NCBI GenBank assembly: GCA_023431185.1
Contig: JAEYXS010000021.1
Span: 1-21,822 of the forward strand
Source: Verrucomicrobiota bacterium
GTDB lineage: Bacteria; Verrucomicrobiota; Verrucomicrobiia; Limisphaerales; JAEYXS01
Direction: 5' to 3'
Length of the DNA stretch: 21,822 bases
A model generated the notes under the pieces. The model was not told where the DNA came from. It saw nothing but the letters and a program-made list of their open reading frames with translations, and searched no databases. The translations under genes and the position numbers were made by a program. Positions 6,642 through 15,100 of the stretch are shown one piece after another (the stretch's first letter is position 1; each line of letters begins with the position of its first letter).

Positions 6642-7784
6642 ATGAACCGCAAGCAATTATTGATATTGGTGGGGCTGGTGGCGCTGGTGGGCGGGCTGGC
6701 GATCGTCACCAGCAACCGGAACAAGACGTCTTGGGAATCGGCCGAGAAGCCCGTGAGCGGCACGATCCTGAAGGATTTTCCGCTGAACGATGTGACGGAG
6801 ATCCTGATCAAGGACAAGGAAGCGTCGGTCACGCTGGTGAAGAAGGACGAGCGCTGGACGGTGAAGGAGCGCAACCATTACCCGGCAAATTTCGCTGAGA
6901 TCAGCGGGTTTTTGCAAAAGGTGTGGGACTTGAAGCCGGTGCAGCAGCCGACGGTGGGCGAGTCGCAATTGGGACGGCTGGATTTGCTGGACCCGAGCAA
7001 GGGCGATAAATCCGGCACGCTGGTGGAGTTCAAGGGTGCGGGAGGCAAAGCGCTCGGCGCGCTCATCCTCGGCAAGAAACACATGCGCGAGGGGAATGCG
7101 CAGTTCGGCGGCGGGAGCTTTCCGGACGGGCGTTATCTGATGATCCCCGGCAAGCTGGATTCCATCGCACTGGTCTCCGAGAGTTTTAATGACATCGAGC
7201 CCAAAGCGGCGGACTGGCTGGCGAAGGAATTCTTCAAGGTGGAGAAGCTGAAGGCCGTGTCCGTCAAGACCGAGGGCAAAGAGGCGTGGGATCTGGCGCG
7301 GGAGACGGAAGGTGGCGAGTGGAAGCTGGCGGGTTTGAAGGCGGAGGAGAAGCTGGAGCCGTCGGCCACGGGGGCGTTCAATTTCCTGCTGTCATCCGCA
7401 AGTTTCAATGATGTGGTCACGGGTGTGCCGGAGTTGACGAACGCGGTGAAGGCGACACTGGATACCTTTGACGGGTTCAAGTATGAACTGACATTGACCC
7501 CGAAGGAGGGCGCGGAAGACTATTTCATGAAGCTGGCGGTGAGCGCGAACCTGGCCAAAGAACGTACGCCGGGCAAAGACGAAAAACCCGAGGACAAGGA
7601 GAAGCTGGACAAGGAATTCAAGGACCAGCTGGGCAAGCTGGAGGAAAAGCTCAAGCAGGAGAAGCAGTTCGAGGGACACCAGTATCTCATAAGCAAGGGC
7701 ACGGTGGATGCCTTGCTGAAGGAACGGAAAGATTTCATCGCGAAGCCGGAGGAGAAACCGGACGCGGCGAAGCAGGGGAGCTGA
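6642..7784 (+). CDS. DUF4340 domain protein
   Basis: This 380-residue protein has an N-terminal membrane anchor at about 5-22 (LLILVGLVALVGGLAIV) and a large domain expected on the outer face. The block GTILKDFPLNDVTEILI, the stretch WTVKERNHYPANF and the motif LVEFKGAGGKALGALILGKKH are those of DUF4340 proteins, which regularly follow GldG-like genes. The last 130 residues are rich in K and E and probably helical (KEFKDQLGKLEEKLKQEKQF). Its ATG lies one base after the GldG stop, so it is the fourth gene of the operon. I infer that it is an extracytoplasmic subunit of the same export complex. It ends 6 bases from the convergent radical SAM gene, with no terminator between. Confidence 0.85.
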   Translation: MNRKQLLILVGLVALVGGLAIVTSNRNKTSWESAEKPVSGTILKDFPLNDVTEILIKDKEASVTLVKKDERWTVKERNHYPANFAEISGFLQKVWDLKPVQQPTVGESQLGRLDLLDPSKGDKSGTLVEFKGAGGKALGALILGKKHMREGNAQFGGGSFPDGRYLMIPGKLDSIALVSESFNDIEPKAADWLAKEFFKVEKLKAVSVKTEGKEAWDLARETEGGEWKLAGLKAEEKLEPSATGAFNFLLSSASFNDVVTGVPELTNAVKATLDTFDGFKYELTLTPKEGAEDYFMKLAVSANLAKERTPGKDEKPEDKEKLDKEFKDQLGKLEEKLKQEKQFEGHQYLISKGTVDALLKERKDFIAKPEEKPDAAKQGS

Positions 7785-7790
7785 GCTTGC

Positions 7791-9320
7791 TCAAGCGGCC
7801 ACATGGCGCGCCTGGCGCTTGGGGCCGGAGAGCTTCTCGCGGGATGGCGTCGGATGCCGTTCCTCGGGCAGATGCGGGCGCAGGAACTCGGGTTTGTCCT
7901 TGCGGCCGGCGCGTTGGAAATCCTTCCACAACGATAATGCCACGGACTCGATCGCCAGTCCACGTGCCGTGGTGAGGAACTCGAAAAGGAACTCCATCAG
8001 GCGGGGCAGGGCGATCTGGTTCGTGCGACCGACGCGTTGATACAGCCACTCGGTCCACTCCAGGAACGCCGAGAAAGCCGACGCCTGTTCATGCCAGATC
8101 AGCGCGGTGGTTTCCACGAAGTTGCCGCTGTTGCCGACCAAGTCCCAGAAACGGGCGAAGCGGCGCATCTTCTGCATCGTGGCGAAATCGAGATCACGAT
8201 TCTGCAAGATCTCATACGGCGTTTGCGCACTGTAGAGCATGGCGAATTCCTGGTCGTGACGAACGATAGGCGTGCCGCGCAGGCGCTTCAGGATGCCCAC
8301 CTGGATCTCCTGCGGCTTCAACGCGACGAGGCGATCAAAGCCCGCGGCGAAACTCTCCAACGTCTCACCCGGCAGACCCACGATGAGGTCCGCATGGATA
8401 TGCACGCCGGTATGCTCGCGCAGATAGCGGAAATTATCTGCGAGTTTCGTGTAGTCCTGGCGGCGGCTGATGTTCTTGCCCACTTCCGGATTGAAAGTTT
8501 GGATGCCGACCTCGAGTTGCACACCACCGGGCGGGAACTTCGCGATGAGTTCGCGCAAGGCATCCGGCAAGCGGTCCGGCACCATCTCGAAATGGACGAA
8601 GAGATCCGGCTGCCAGCGATCGAGGAAAAATTGGAGGATGGCCTTGCTGATGTTCAGGTTCAGGTTGAACGTGCGGTCCACGAACTTGAACTGCTTCAAC
8701 CCGCGGTCCAGCAGCTTCTGGCACTCGGCGAGAATCGCTTCGAGCGGCACTTGTCGCACGGGGATATCCAATGACGACAGGCAGAACTCGCACGTGAACG
8801 GGCAACCGCGTGACGCCTCCACATACACGATGCGATGCGCGACATCGTCTTCGTTGTAGAGATCGTAAGGCAGCTTGATCTGGCTGAAGTCGGGCAGGGG
8901 AGCCGCCATGATTTTTTGCGGCGGGCGTTCACCGGCCAGAAGTTTGCGGCAGAGCTTGGCGAATTCCAGATCAGCCTCGCCGGTGATGACGTAATCCGCC
9001 AGCGCGACGATCTCCTGGCCTTCCGTCTCGTAGCTCACCTCGGGTCCACCCAGCACGATGATGAGGCCTGGTCGGATGCGTTTCAGGGCGGAGATGACTT
9101 CGCGCGTCTGCACGGTGTTCCAGATATACACGCCGAAGCCGATAATCCGTGGATTCCGCGCCAGCAACACCTCTGCGATGTCCAGCGCGCGCTGGTTGAT
9201 ATCGAACTCCACGAGACACGTACGCGCCTGCAGCTCGCCCATATTGGCCAGCAGATAGCGCAGGCCAAAGGCGGCATGAATGTACTTCGCGTTAAGCGTG
9301 GTCAGGACGATGTCAGCCAT
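7791..9320 (-). CDS. B12-binding radical SAM protein (DUF4080 type)
   Basis: The product is 509 residues counted from the ATG at 9320. A Met 69 bases upstream is in frame, but the residues it would add (rich in P, S and H) do not look like protein. An N-terminal cobalamin-binding fold spans about 1-135 (ADIVLTTLNAKYIHAAFG, IIGFGVYIWNT, VLGGPEVS). The 4Fe-4S/SAM cluster motif is CPFTCEFC with cysteines 173, 177 and 180. A TIM-barrel part with HIHADLIVGLPGE follows, then a C-terminal DUF4080-like helical region. Such enzymes bind B12 and cleave S-adenosylmethionine to start radical reactions, often methylations. The substrate is unknown. It stands alone, convergent with the DUF4340 gene. Confidence 0.88.
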   Translation of the reverse strand: MADIVLTTLNAKYIHAAFGLRYLLANMGELQARTCLVEFDINQRALDIAEVLLARNPRIIGFGVYIWNTVQTREVISALKRIRPGLIIVLGGPEVSYETEGQEIVALADYVITGEADLEFAKLCRKLLAGERPPQKIMAAPLPDFSQIKLPYDLYNEDDVAHRIVYVEASRGCPFTCEFCLSSLDIPVRQVPLEAILAECQKLLDRGLKQFKFVDRTFNLNLNISKAILQFFLDRWQPDLFVHFEMVPDRLPDALRELIAKFPPGGVQLEVGIQTFNPEVGKNISRRQDYTKLADNFRYLREHTGVHIHADLIVGLPGETLESFAAGFDRLVALKPQEIQVGILKRLRGTPIVRHDQEFAMLYSAQTPYEILQNRDLDFATMQKMRRFARFWDLVGNSGNFVETTALIWHEQASAFSAFLEWTEWLYQRVGRTNQIALPRLMEFLFEFLTTARGLAIESVALSLWKDFQRAGRKDKPEFLRPHLPEERHPTPSREKLSGPKRQARHVAA

Positions 9321-9546
9321 GACAGGGGGACAGTGTAAACGATTCAGAGGGGAAGGAGAACAGGGAAAATGAAGTGCAACAAGGACCACTATAAGAATTC
9401 AGTCGTTATTCTGGAGGGAAACCAGTTATGGCAGGGTTCACGATGACTGATTCGGATAAGTAAATCACTTTTTCTTGCCGCGACCTTAACTGTCAAAAAT
9501 AAGTTTGCGTTAATAACATTAAGTAAGTTCGGTAATAAAGAAAGTG

Positions 9547-9662
9547 GTGGTGAGTGGAGGCGTTTCACCTCTCCCCCGGTCTAAACAACATCCGCCATCC
9601 GCCGTGGGCACCACGACTTCTGACTCGCATAATCAGGTAAATTCCTGTTAGCTACTCACCAC
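9547..9662. ncRNA. Candidate structured RNA region
   Basis: An 11-bp closing stem (9547-9557 with 9652-9662, one G-U) encloses about 95 nt. Inside are three small hairpins: GAGG/CCTC at 9557-9571, CGTGG/CCACG with loop GCA at 9603-9615, and CAGG/CCTG at 9634-9647. That is a multibranched fold. It matches no RNA family I recognise (not tmRNA, RNase P RNA or SRP RNA). The minus strand is the more likely transcript, because a promoter lies upstream on that strand. I paired the stems by eye and computed no folding energy. Confidence 0.35.
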
Positions 9663-9758
9663 AGGGGGCACCACCAAGCTAAAGATAAGTAACCCAAAAA
9701 TTAGGTTGCTCAACTTGTTGCTACGTTTCGTTCTGCTGTTGTATTCATTTCGTTTCAT
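9648..9758 (-). CDS. Possible 36-residue hydrophobic peptide
   Basis: The open frame starts at the ATG at 9758, preceded by AAAAAGGAAATAAA, a usable Shine-Dalgarno at correct spacing. A GTG far upstream in the same frame (9860) is unlikely. The peptide has a basic, polar first half (MKRNEYNSRTKRSNK) and a hydrophobic second half (LIFGLLIFSLVVPPVV) that could span a membrane. The layout resembles small membrane peptides or type I toxin-like peptides, but no family match is recognised. A good promoter lies about 170 bases upstream on the same strand, and the end of the frame runs up to the closing stem of the foldable region. It could also be a chance frame. Confidence 0.35.
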   Translation of the reverse strand: MKRNEYNSRTKRSNKLSNLIFGLLIFSLVVPPVVSS

Positions 9759-9909
9759 TTTATTTCCTTTTTGTTTCTTAGTTCTTGGATTGGATGAATG
9801 GCTACTCTGGGATTTCCCCTTTTTACCAACGAAGTGTAGGTCTGAACTGACCTGCACCACGTTCGAGCCGAAAGCAGCAGTGCCTGCAAAACGGTGGCTG
9901 ATGTCGAAG

Positions 9910-9922
9910 TTCTCAAAGAGCT
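9910..9922 (-). promoter_or_regulatory. boxA-like leader motif
   Basis: On the minus strand the leader reads AGCTCTTTGAGAA just after the predicted transcription start. The first part is close to the boxA antitermination signal of rRNA leaders (TGCTCTTTAACA in E. coli). The match is partial, so this may be chance or a lineage-specific leader motif. Confidence 0.3.
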
Positions 9923-9928
9923 ACCTTT

Positions 9929-9957
9929 TAGATAGCGTGTTTCGTTGGAAAAGTCAA
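9929..9957 (-). promoter_or_regulatory. Sigma-70-like promoter for the small unit
   Basis: On the minus strand TTGACT (9957-9952) is followed after exactly 17 nt by TATCTA (9934-9929). This is the best-looking promoter in the window. It points away from the NatB gene end and toward the 36-residue frame and the foldable region. The predicted start of transcription is near 9922. Confidence 0.55.
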
Positions 9958-10032
9958 TGAAAAAGGCCTTGGTGCACATGCCGCGTTTATTGGAATTCCT
10001 TAAATTAAAAACGAGCACTAAAACTTCTTCGC

Positions 10033-11247
10033 TCATGTCCTGAACAACACCGATTCCCGCTTGAACGCCTGCACCGCGCAAGCCAGCGCCACGCACGCAT
10101 ACGCGCAACTGGACACGAAGGTGAGCGCGATGAGGCCCCAGTGGAAGTTCGCGGTGAGCACGTCCTTGCACACCAAGCTCACGTTCAGGATGGGGATGAG
10201 CGCGAGCTTCGCGTTGAGGTCGAAGCCCGGTAATGTCGCCGCCACCGCCGGGATGATGATGATCACCATCATGGGCGAGATATAAGTCTGCGCTTCCTTG
10301 AACGTGCGCGCGAACGTCCCCACGGCGATGAGCAGCGCGGAGAAGAACACCGCTAGCGGCAACAGCATGATGAGCACCCACAGCACGCTCCAGGGACTGA
10401 CCTGAAAGGCGAACATCCCGCTCGCCTTCGGCCCCAAGTTTTGCAAGGCATTCATCGGCAGCGAGAACGTGATGGCGAAAGACGCTACTGAGAGCAACGT
10501 CGTGATAAGCGACACCGTGACCACCAGCAGGAACTTGCCCGCCACGAGGTCCGAGCGGCTGATGGGTGTGACGAGGATCGTCTCCATCGTGCCCCGCTCC
10601 TTTTCCCCCGCCGTGAGGTCAATAGCCGGGGTCACTGCGCCCACGAAGCATAGGAAGATGATCATGTAAGGGATTAAGCCGCCGAGGATGGAACCGGTGA
10701 CTTTCTCCGGTGGCGCGACGTTCTCCACATCCGTCTTGAAAGGCTTCAATGTATCGTGCGAAAGCCCCTTCGCTTCCAGCCTTGTGCCCACGACCTTGTC
10801 TGAGTATTCGCGCAATAATCCCTGCAATTGCCGCACGGCCACCTGCGAGCGGATTTCGCCTTCGTAGCTGTAGATCTTCACGTGCGGCGCATTCGTGCCA
10901 CCTTGTTTGAGCGCTTCCTCAAACCCTGCCGGGAACTCGATGGCTGCGCGCAGTTTCTTGTCCCCGATGCGTTGCCGGTAATCTTCCGCACCCGGCTCGA
11001 TCTTTATGCCAGGCATCGCTTCCAGTTGCTTCGCGAGCGCGGGTGCATGCTCCTGGCCGAAGACCATGATGTTCACGGTTTCCTTGCTCAGGTTCTTCAT
11101 CGCCTTCGCCGCCACCGTGCCGAAGCCGATGGTCATCAGCGGAAAGAGCAAGATAGGCACGACCACGGACGAGATGAGCGTGCGCTTGTCACGCAGCGTA
11201 TCGAGCAGTTCCTTTAAGAACACCGTGCGGATGTTGTGCCAGTTCAT
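10033..11247 (-). CDS. natB: ABC-2 permease, NatB-like
   Basis: The product is 404 residues from the ATG at 11247, which overlaps the upstream ATPase stop codon by 4 bp (ATGA). An in-frame ATG 18 bases earlier is less likely. One N-terminal membrane helix (SSVVVPILLFPLMTIGFGTV) is followed by about 150 residues expected outside the membrane, then about five more helices. The loop TAGEKERGTMETILVTPI is the conserved GEKERGT(M/L)ETLL motif of the COG1668 NatB/ABC-2 family. It pairs with the adjacent ATPase to make an exporter. In Bacillus, NatAB extrudes sodium; many relatives export other compounds, so the substrate here is open. The symbol gives the family, not proven function. Confidence 0.82.
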   Translation of the reverse strand: MNWHNIRTVFLKELLDTLRDKRTLISSVVVPILLFPLMTIGFGTVAAKAMKNLSKETVNIMVFGQEHAPALAKQLEAMPGIKIEPGAEDYRQRIGDKKLRAAIEFPAGFEEALKQGGTNAPHVKIYSYEGEIRSQVAVRQLQGLLREYSDKVVGTRLEAKGLSHDTLKPFKTDVENVAPPEKVTGSILGGLIPYMIIFLCFVGAVTPAIDLTAGEKERGTMETILVTPISRSDLVAGKFLLVVTVSLITTLLSVASFAITFSLPMNALQNLGPKASGMFAFQVSPWSVLWVLIMLLPLAVFFSALLIAVGTFARTFKEAQTYISPMMVIIIIPAVAATLPGFDLNAKLALIPILNVSLVCKDVLTANFHWGLIALTFVSSCAYACVALACAVQAFKRESVLFRT

Positions 11248-11981
11248 ACCTTGCCCTCCACACATTGGACGAAGATCTCCTCAAGGTCGGTCAGCCCCGT
11301 GCGCGTCCGCAGTTCCGCGATGGTCCCTTCCACCAGCAGCTTGCCGTGATGAATGATCCCGATCTGGTCGCACAGCTTCTCCACCTCGCTCATGATGTGG
11401 CTGGAGAAGATGACCGTCTTGCCGCGTTCCCGACATTGCCGGATGAAGCCCACGATCGTCCGCGCCGTCATGAGATCGAGGCCGTGCGTCGGTTCATCAA
11501 AGATCATCACCTGTGGATCGTGGATGAGCGTCCGCGCGATGGACACCCGCTGCTTCTGTCCCGTGGAGAGCTTGTCACAACGCCGGTCGGCGAACTCCTC
11601 GATCTCCAACAACTTGACCAGCTCGGCCACCCGCGTTTTGAGGGTATCCCGGTCCAGCCCGTTCAGCTTACCGAAATATTCGATCGTCTCCTTCGCCGAG
11701 AGCCGTCCGTAGAGCGCCGTGGCGGTGGAGAGGAAGCCGATGTTCGCCCGGACCTTCTCCGGGTCTTTTTCGATGTCGAAACCGGCCACCTGCGCCGTGC
11801 CTTCCGTCGCCTTCAGCAGGGTGGCGAGGATGCGGAGCGTGGTGGTCTTTCCGGCCCCGTTCGCCCCCAGCAGGCCGTAGATCCGCCCCGGCTCACAGCG
11901 GAAGCTCACGCCATCCACCGCCCGGAAGGTTCCGCGCTTGGGGTCCTTGAATGTCTTGGCAAGTCCTTGGGCTACAATCAT
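11244..11981 (-). CDS. natA: ABC transporter ATPase, NatA-like
   Basis: This 245-residue protein is a complete single ATPase domain. Walker A is GANGAGKTT (39-47), the signature is LSTGQKQRVSIAR (138-150), Walker B is VMIFDEPTHGLDL (158-170) and the switch histidine is H195 in FSSHIMSEVE. The Q-loop position reads IGFLSTATALY, with no glutamine, as seen in several NatA-type proteins. It is the first gene of a two-gene operon and overlaps the permease start. The gene diverges from smc, with 168 bases between the two start codons. No strong Shine-Dalgarno is visible before its ATG. Confidence 0.87.
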   Translation of the reverse strand: MIVAQGLAKTFKDPKRGTFRAVDGVSFRCEPGRIYGLLGANGAGKTTTLRILATLLKATEGTAQVAGFDIEKDPEKVRANIGFLSTATALYGRLSAKETIEYFGKLNGLDRDTLKTRVAELVKLLEIEEFADRRCDKLSTGQKQRVSIARTLIHDPQVMIFDEPTHGLDLMTARTIVGFIRQCRERGKTVIFSSHIMSEVEKLCDQIGIIHHGKLLVEGTIAELRTRTGLTDLEEIFVQCVEGKV

Positions 11982-12074
11982 GTTTCGGGGGTATACGTTA
12001 TCGGTAAAAAGGGACGAAAACGAGCTTTTTTGTCATTTTACCCCTCCCGGCAACACCACAACAGGTTGTGTAAT

Positions 12075-12106
12075 TGTGAATAACTTCCCGCTATCCATGG
12101 TATATT
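12075..12106 (+). promoter_or_regulatory. Possible smc promoter with DnaA-box-like site
   Basis: TGGTATATT (12098-12106) is an extended -10 element with five of six bases matching TATAAT. No good -35 sits 17 nt upstream. That position is filled by TGTGAATAA (12075-12083), the reverse complement of TTATTCACA, which fits the DnaA-box consensus TTATNCACA. The predicted start of transcription is near 12113, giving a leader of about 37 nt. Control by DnaA is inference. Confidence 0.4.
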
Positions 12107-12149
12107 TTCCCTTGAAAGCGCCGTGGAAAGGTTTTTCATAGCAATCGCC

Positions 12150-15100
12150 ATGTACCTCAAGAATCTAACTGTCCTCGGCTTCAAGTCGTTCGCCGACAAG
12201 ACGTCGTTGAACTTCCTGCCGGGCATCACCGCCATCGTCGGGCCCAACGGGTGCGGCAAGTCCAACGTCGCCGATGCCATCCGCTGGGTGCTGGGTGAGC
12301 AATCGGCCAAGGCCCTGCGCGGCGGCGAGATGGCGGACGTGATCTTCACCGGCACGGATGGTCGCAAAGCCCTCGGCATGGCGGAAGTCTCCCTGACCAT
12401 TGGTGACGTGGATCAGGAACAGCTCCGGGCCGCCGGTGTGGAGATGGATTACAACGAGGTCACGGTGACCCGTCGCGTCTTCCGGGATGGCGGCAGCGAG
12501 TATTTCATCAACAAGACCTCCTGCCGATTGAAGGACATCCAGCAGCTCTTCATGGGCACAGGTGTCGGTCGCACGAGCTATTCCATCATGGCGCAGGGCA
12601 ACATCACGCAGATCTTGTCCAGCAAGCCGGAAGATCGCCGCATGGTCTTCGAGGAGGCCGCCGGCATCACGAAATTCAAAACGCAGAAGAAGGAAGCCCT
12701 CCGCAAGCTGGAGCACACGGACCAGAACCTCCTGCGCGTGGAAGACCTCATCAAGGAAGTGAAGCGCCAGATCGGCTCGCTGCAACGCCAGGCCGGCAAG
12801 GCCCGCCGTTTCAAGCAGATCATGGTGGAGCTGCAACACCTCGATACCCAGCTCGCCCGCCATAATTTCGACATCCTGCAGAACGAGATCGCCGAACGCG
12901 ACGAACGCCTGAAACTCGTCACCATCGAGATCGAATCCTCCAGCGCCGGGGTGAACCGCGCGGAAGATGAGCTGGCCCAATTGCGCGCCCGCCTCGCGGA
13001 ACTCGAACAGGAGATCAGCCTCTCGCAGCAGCATGGCCTGGAACTCAAAGGCCAGATCGACCGCCACGAGAGCCGCATCCATTTCAATGAAGAGCGCCTG
13101 CGCGAACTTGAACACCAGAACGCGAAAGCGCTCGGTGACATCGCCCAAGCCGAGGAACGCCGCCTCGTCTCCGAACAGGAACTGAGCAGCGTTTCCCAGC
13201 GCCTGGCCGAGACGGAAGTGAAACTGGCCGAGCACAAGCAGACGCTCGAGACACGTCGCGATTCTCTGCATAATGTGGAGCAGGAGCTGATGGCCAAGCA
13301 GGAGGACATCCGCCGCAGCCAGTCGGAACTCTTCTCCGCCGCGCAGGAGCTCAGCCGGGTGCGCAACCAGATCAACCAGCTCGATCTGCAGAAGCAGGGC
13401 AACATCGTGCGCCTCGAGAAGCTGCACTCGGAGAAAGTGCAACTCGAAGAAGAGCGCACCCGCCTCGAAGCCCGCCTCGCCGAATTCTCCGCAAATGCCG
13501 AAGCCGACAAGCTGAACATCCAGGTCCAGCGCGGCACCGTGGAAGAGCGTCAGGCGCGGTTGAAAGAGATCTTGCAGGAGCTTTCCCAAGCCACGCAGCA
13601 GCTTGACGGCCTTGTGCGTCAGCAAGCCGAGAAACGTTCCCGCCTGAACGTGCTGGAGCAGTTGGAAGAATCGCATGAGGGCTTCAGCGGCGGCGCGCAA
13701 GCGGCCTTGAAGCAATCACAGGCGGTGCTGGGTTCCCTGGCGGACAAGATCCGCGTGCCGGATCAATACATCAAAGCGGTGGAAACGGTCTTGGGCCAAA
13801 ACCTGCAACTCGTTTTGACCGAGCAGCCGGAAGCCGCGGTGCAGATCCTCGCGGACCTGAACAACAATAAGAAGGGCAAGGCGAGCATCGCGGCCATCAG
13901 CCTCCTGCAAGGCCGCACTAATGCTGCCATCGAACCGACCACTTTCACGGTGACCACCACACCGGTCCTGTCGGTGATGGAAGTCGAGGATGCCTTCAAG
14001 CCTTTGCTCGAATGTCTGGTCGGTCGCACGCTGATCGTGGACGACTTGAACCTCGCCACCACAGCCTATCGCGAATGCAACGGGCGTCATGATTTCGTGA
14101 CGATGGGCGGCGAGTTGCTTAATTCGCAGGGCGTTTACACCGGCGGCCAGGCGAACGGTAATAACAGCGGCAAGGCCCCATCCTCGATCTTGGGTCGTAA
14201 GAATCAGATCGCGGAATTGAAAGGCCAGCTTGCGCAGTTGCAGGAGCAGGTGAACGAGTTCAGCCGCCAGCGCGGTGCCTTGCAGAGCGAGCAGACGACG
14301 TTACAGGCCAGCTTGCAGGAGGCGCAGACGCAGCTCCGCACGCAAGAAGTCGCCATCGCCAGCCGCGAAGGTGAGTTCCGTGCGTTGCAGAACTCCATGC
14401 GCGTGCTGCTGCAAAAGGTGGACACCGTCGGCTACGAGATCGACAACCTGTCCAACAGCGACCGTGAAGGTGCGGAGAAGCGCGAGGCCATGGCCGTGCG
14501 CATCGGCGAGCTGGAGCAGCGCGAGGCGACCTTGCAGGCGCAGCTCGCGGACATGAATCACGGCCTCGAAGCCCTGCGTCAGCAGCGCGATGTGGCGAAT
14601 GCCGCGTTGACCGAGGCGAAGGTCGCGATGGCCACGGACGAGCAGATGCTCGCCTCCTTCCGCAACCAGGTACGCCCCTTGCAGCAGCGCATCTCCGAGA
14701 TGCAGCACCTCGCGGACATCCGCCGGAACGAGATGGGCTCCTTCCTCCAGCGCAAGGAGCAGGCGGAAGTGGAGATCGCCGAATCCCGCCAGCGCATTGA
14801 GGCCTTGCAGCATGAGCGCTCGCAGGTGAACGACCAGACCACGCAGCTCGTGGGCGATCGCGATGAGCTGAACCTGAACATCGATGACCGTGAGACGGCT
14901 TTGCGTGACCAGCGCCAGCGCGTGGGCACCTTGCATTCCCAGAAGGGCACGCTCGAAGTGGAGCTGGCCCAGAAGGGCATGGCCGTGCAGAACCTGCGTG
15001 AGCGCGTGCAGCAGAAGTATCAGGTCAATATCGACGACATCCGCAGCGAATGCATCACCATCACGGACGCCAGTGAAGGCGCGCCGAAAATCGAGACGCT

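Larger units (their letters stand above)
9321..10032. other. Gene-poor stretch between radical SAM and NatB genes
   Basis: This stretch is lower in GC than its neighbours. It contains the minus-strand promoter, leader, small open frame and foldable region listed separately. A weak GAGC/GCTC hairpin followed by a T-rich run on the minus strand (10034 down to about 10006) overlaps the NatB stop codon and may act as that gene's terminator. I see nothing else supportable in 9321-9540. Confidence 0.6.

Noticed and set aside
9583..9654. Possible integron attC site (GTCTAAAC ... GTTAGCT)
   Set aside because: The core sites do not match RYYYAAC/GTTRRRY, the arms pair poorly, and no integrase or cassette array is present.
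9755..10381. Minus-strand frame of about 208 codons overlapping the NatB end
   Set aside because: Its first half is NatB read in another frame and its second half crosses the promoter and leader region. It has no domain.
12165..13715. Long minus-strand open frame inside smc
   Set aside because: It is a mirror of the high-GC smc codons, has low-complexity L/E/A text and no domain, and smc itself is certain. The same applies to 14301-15875.
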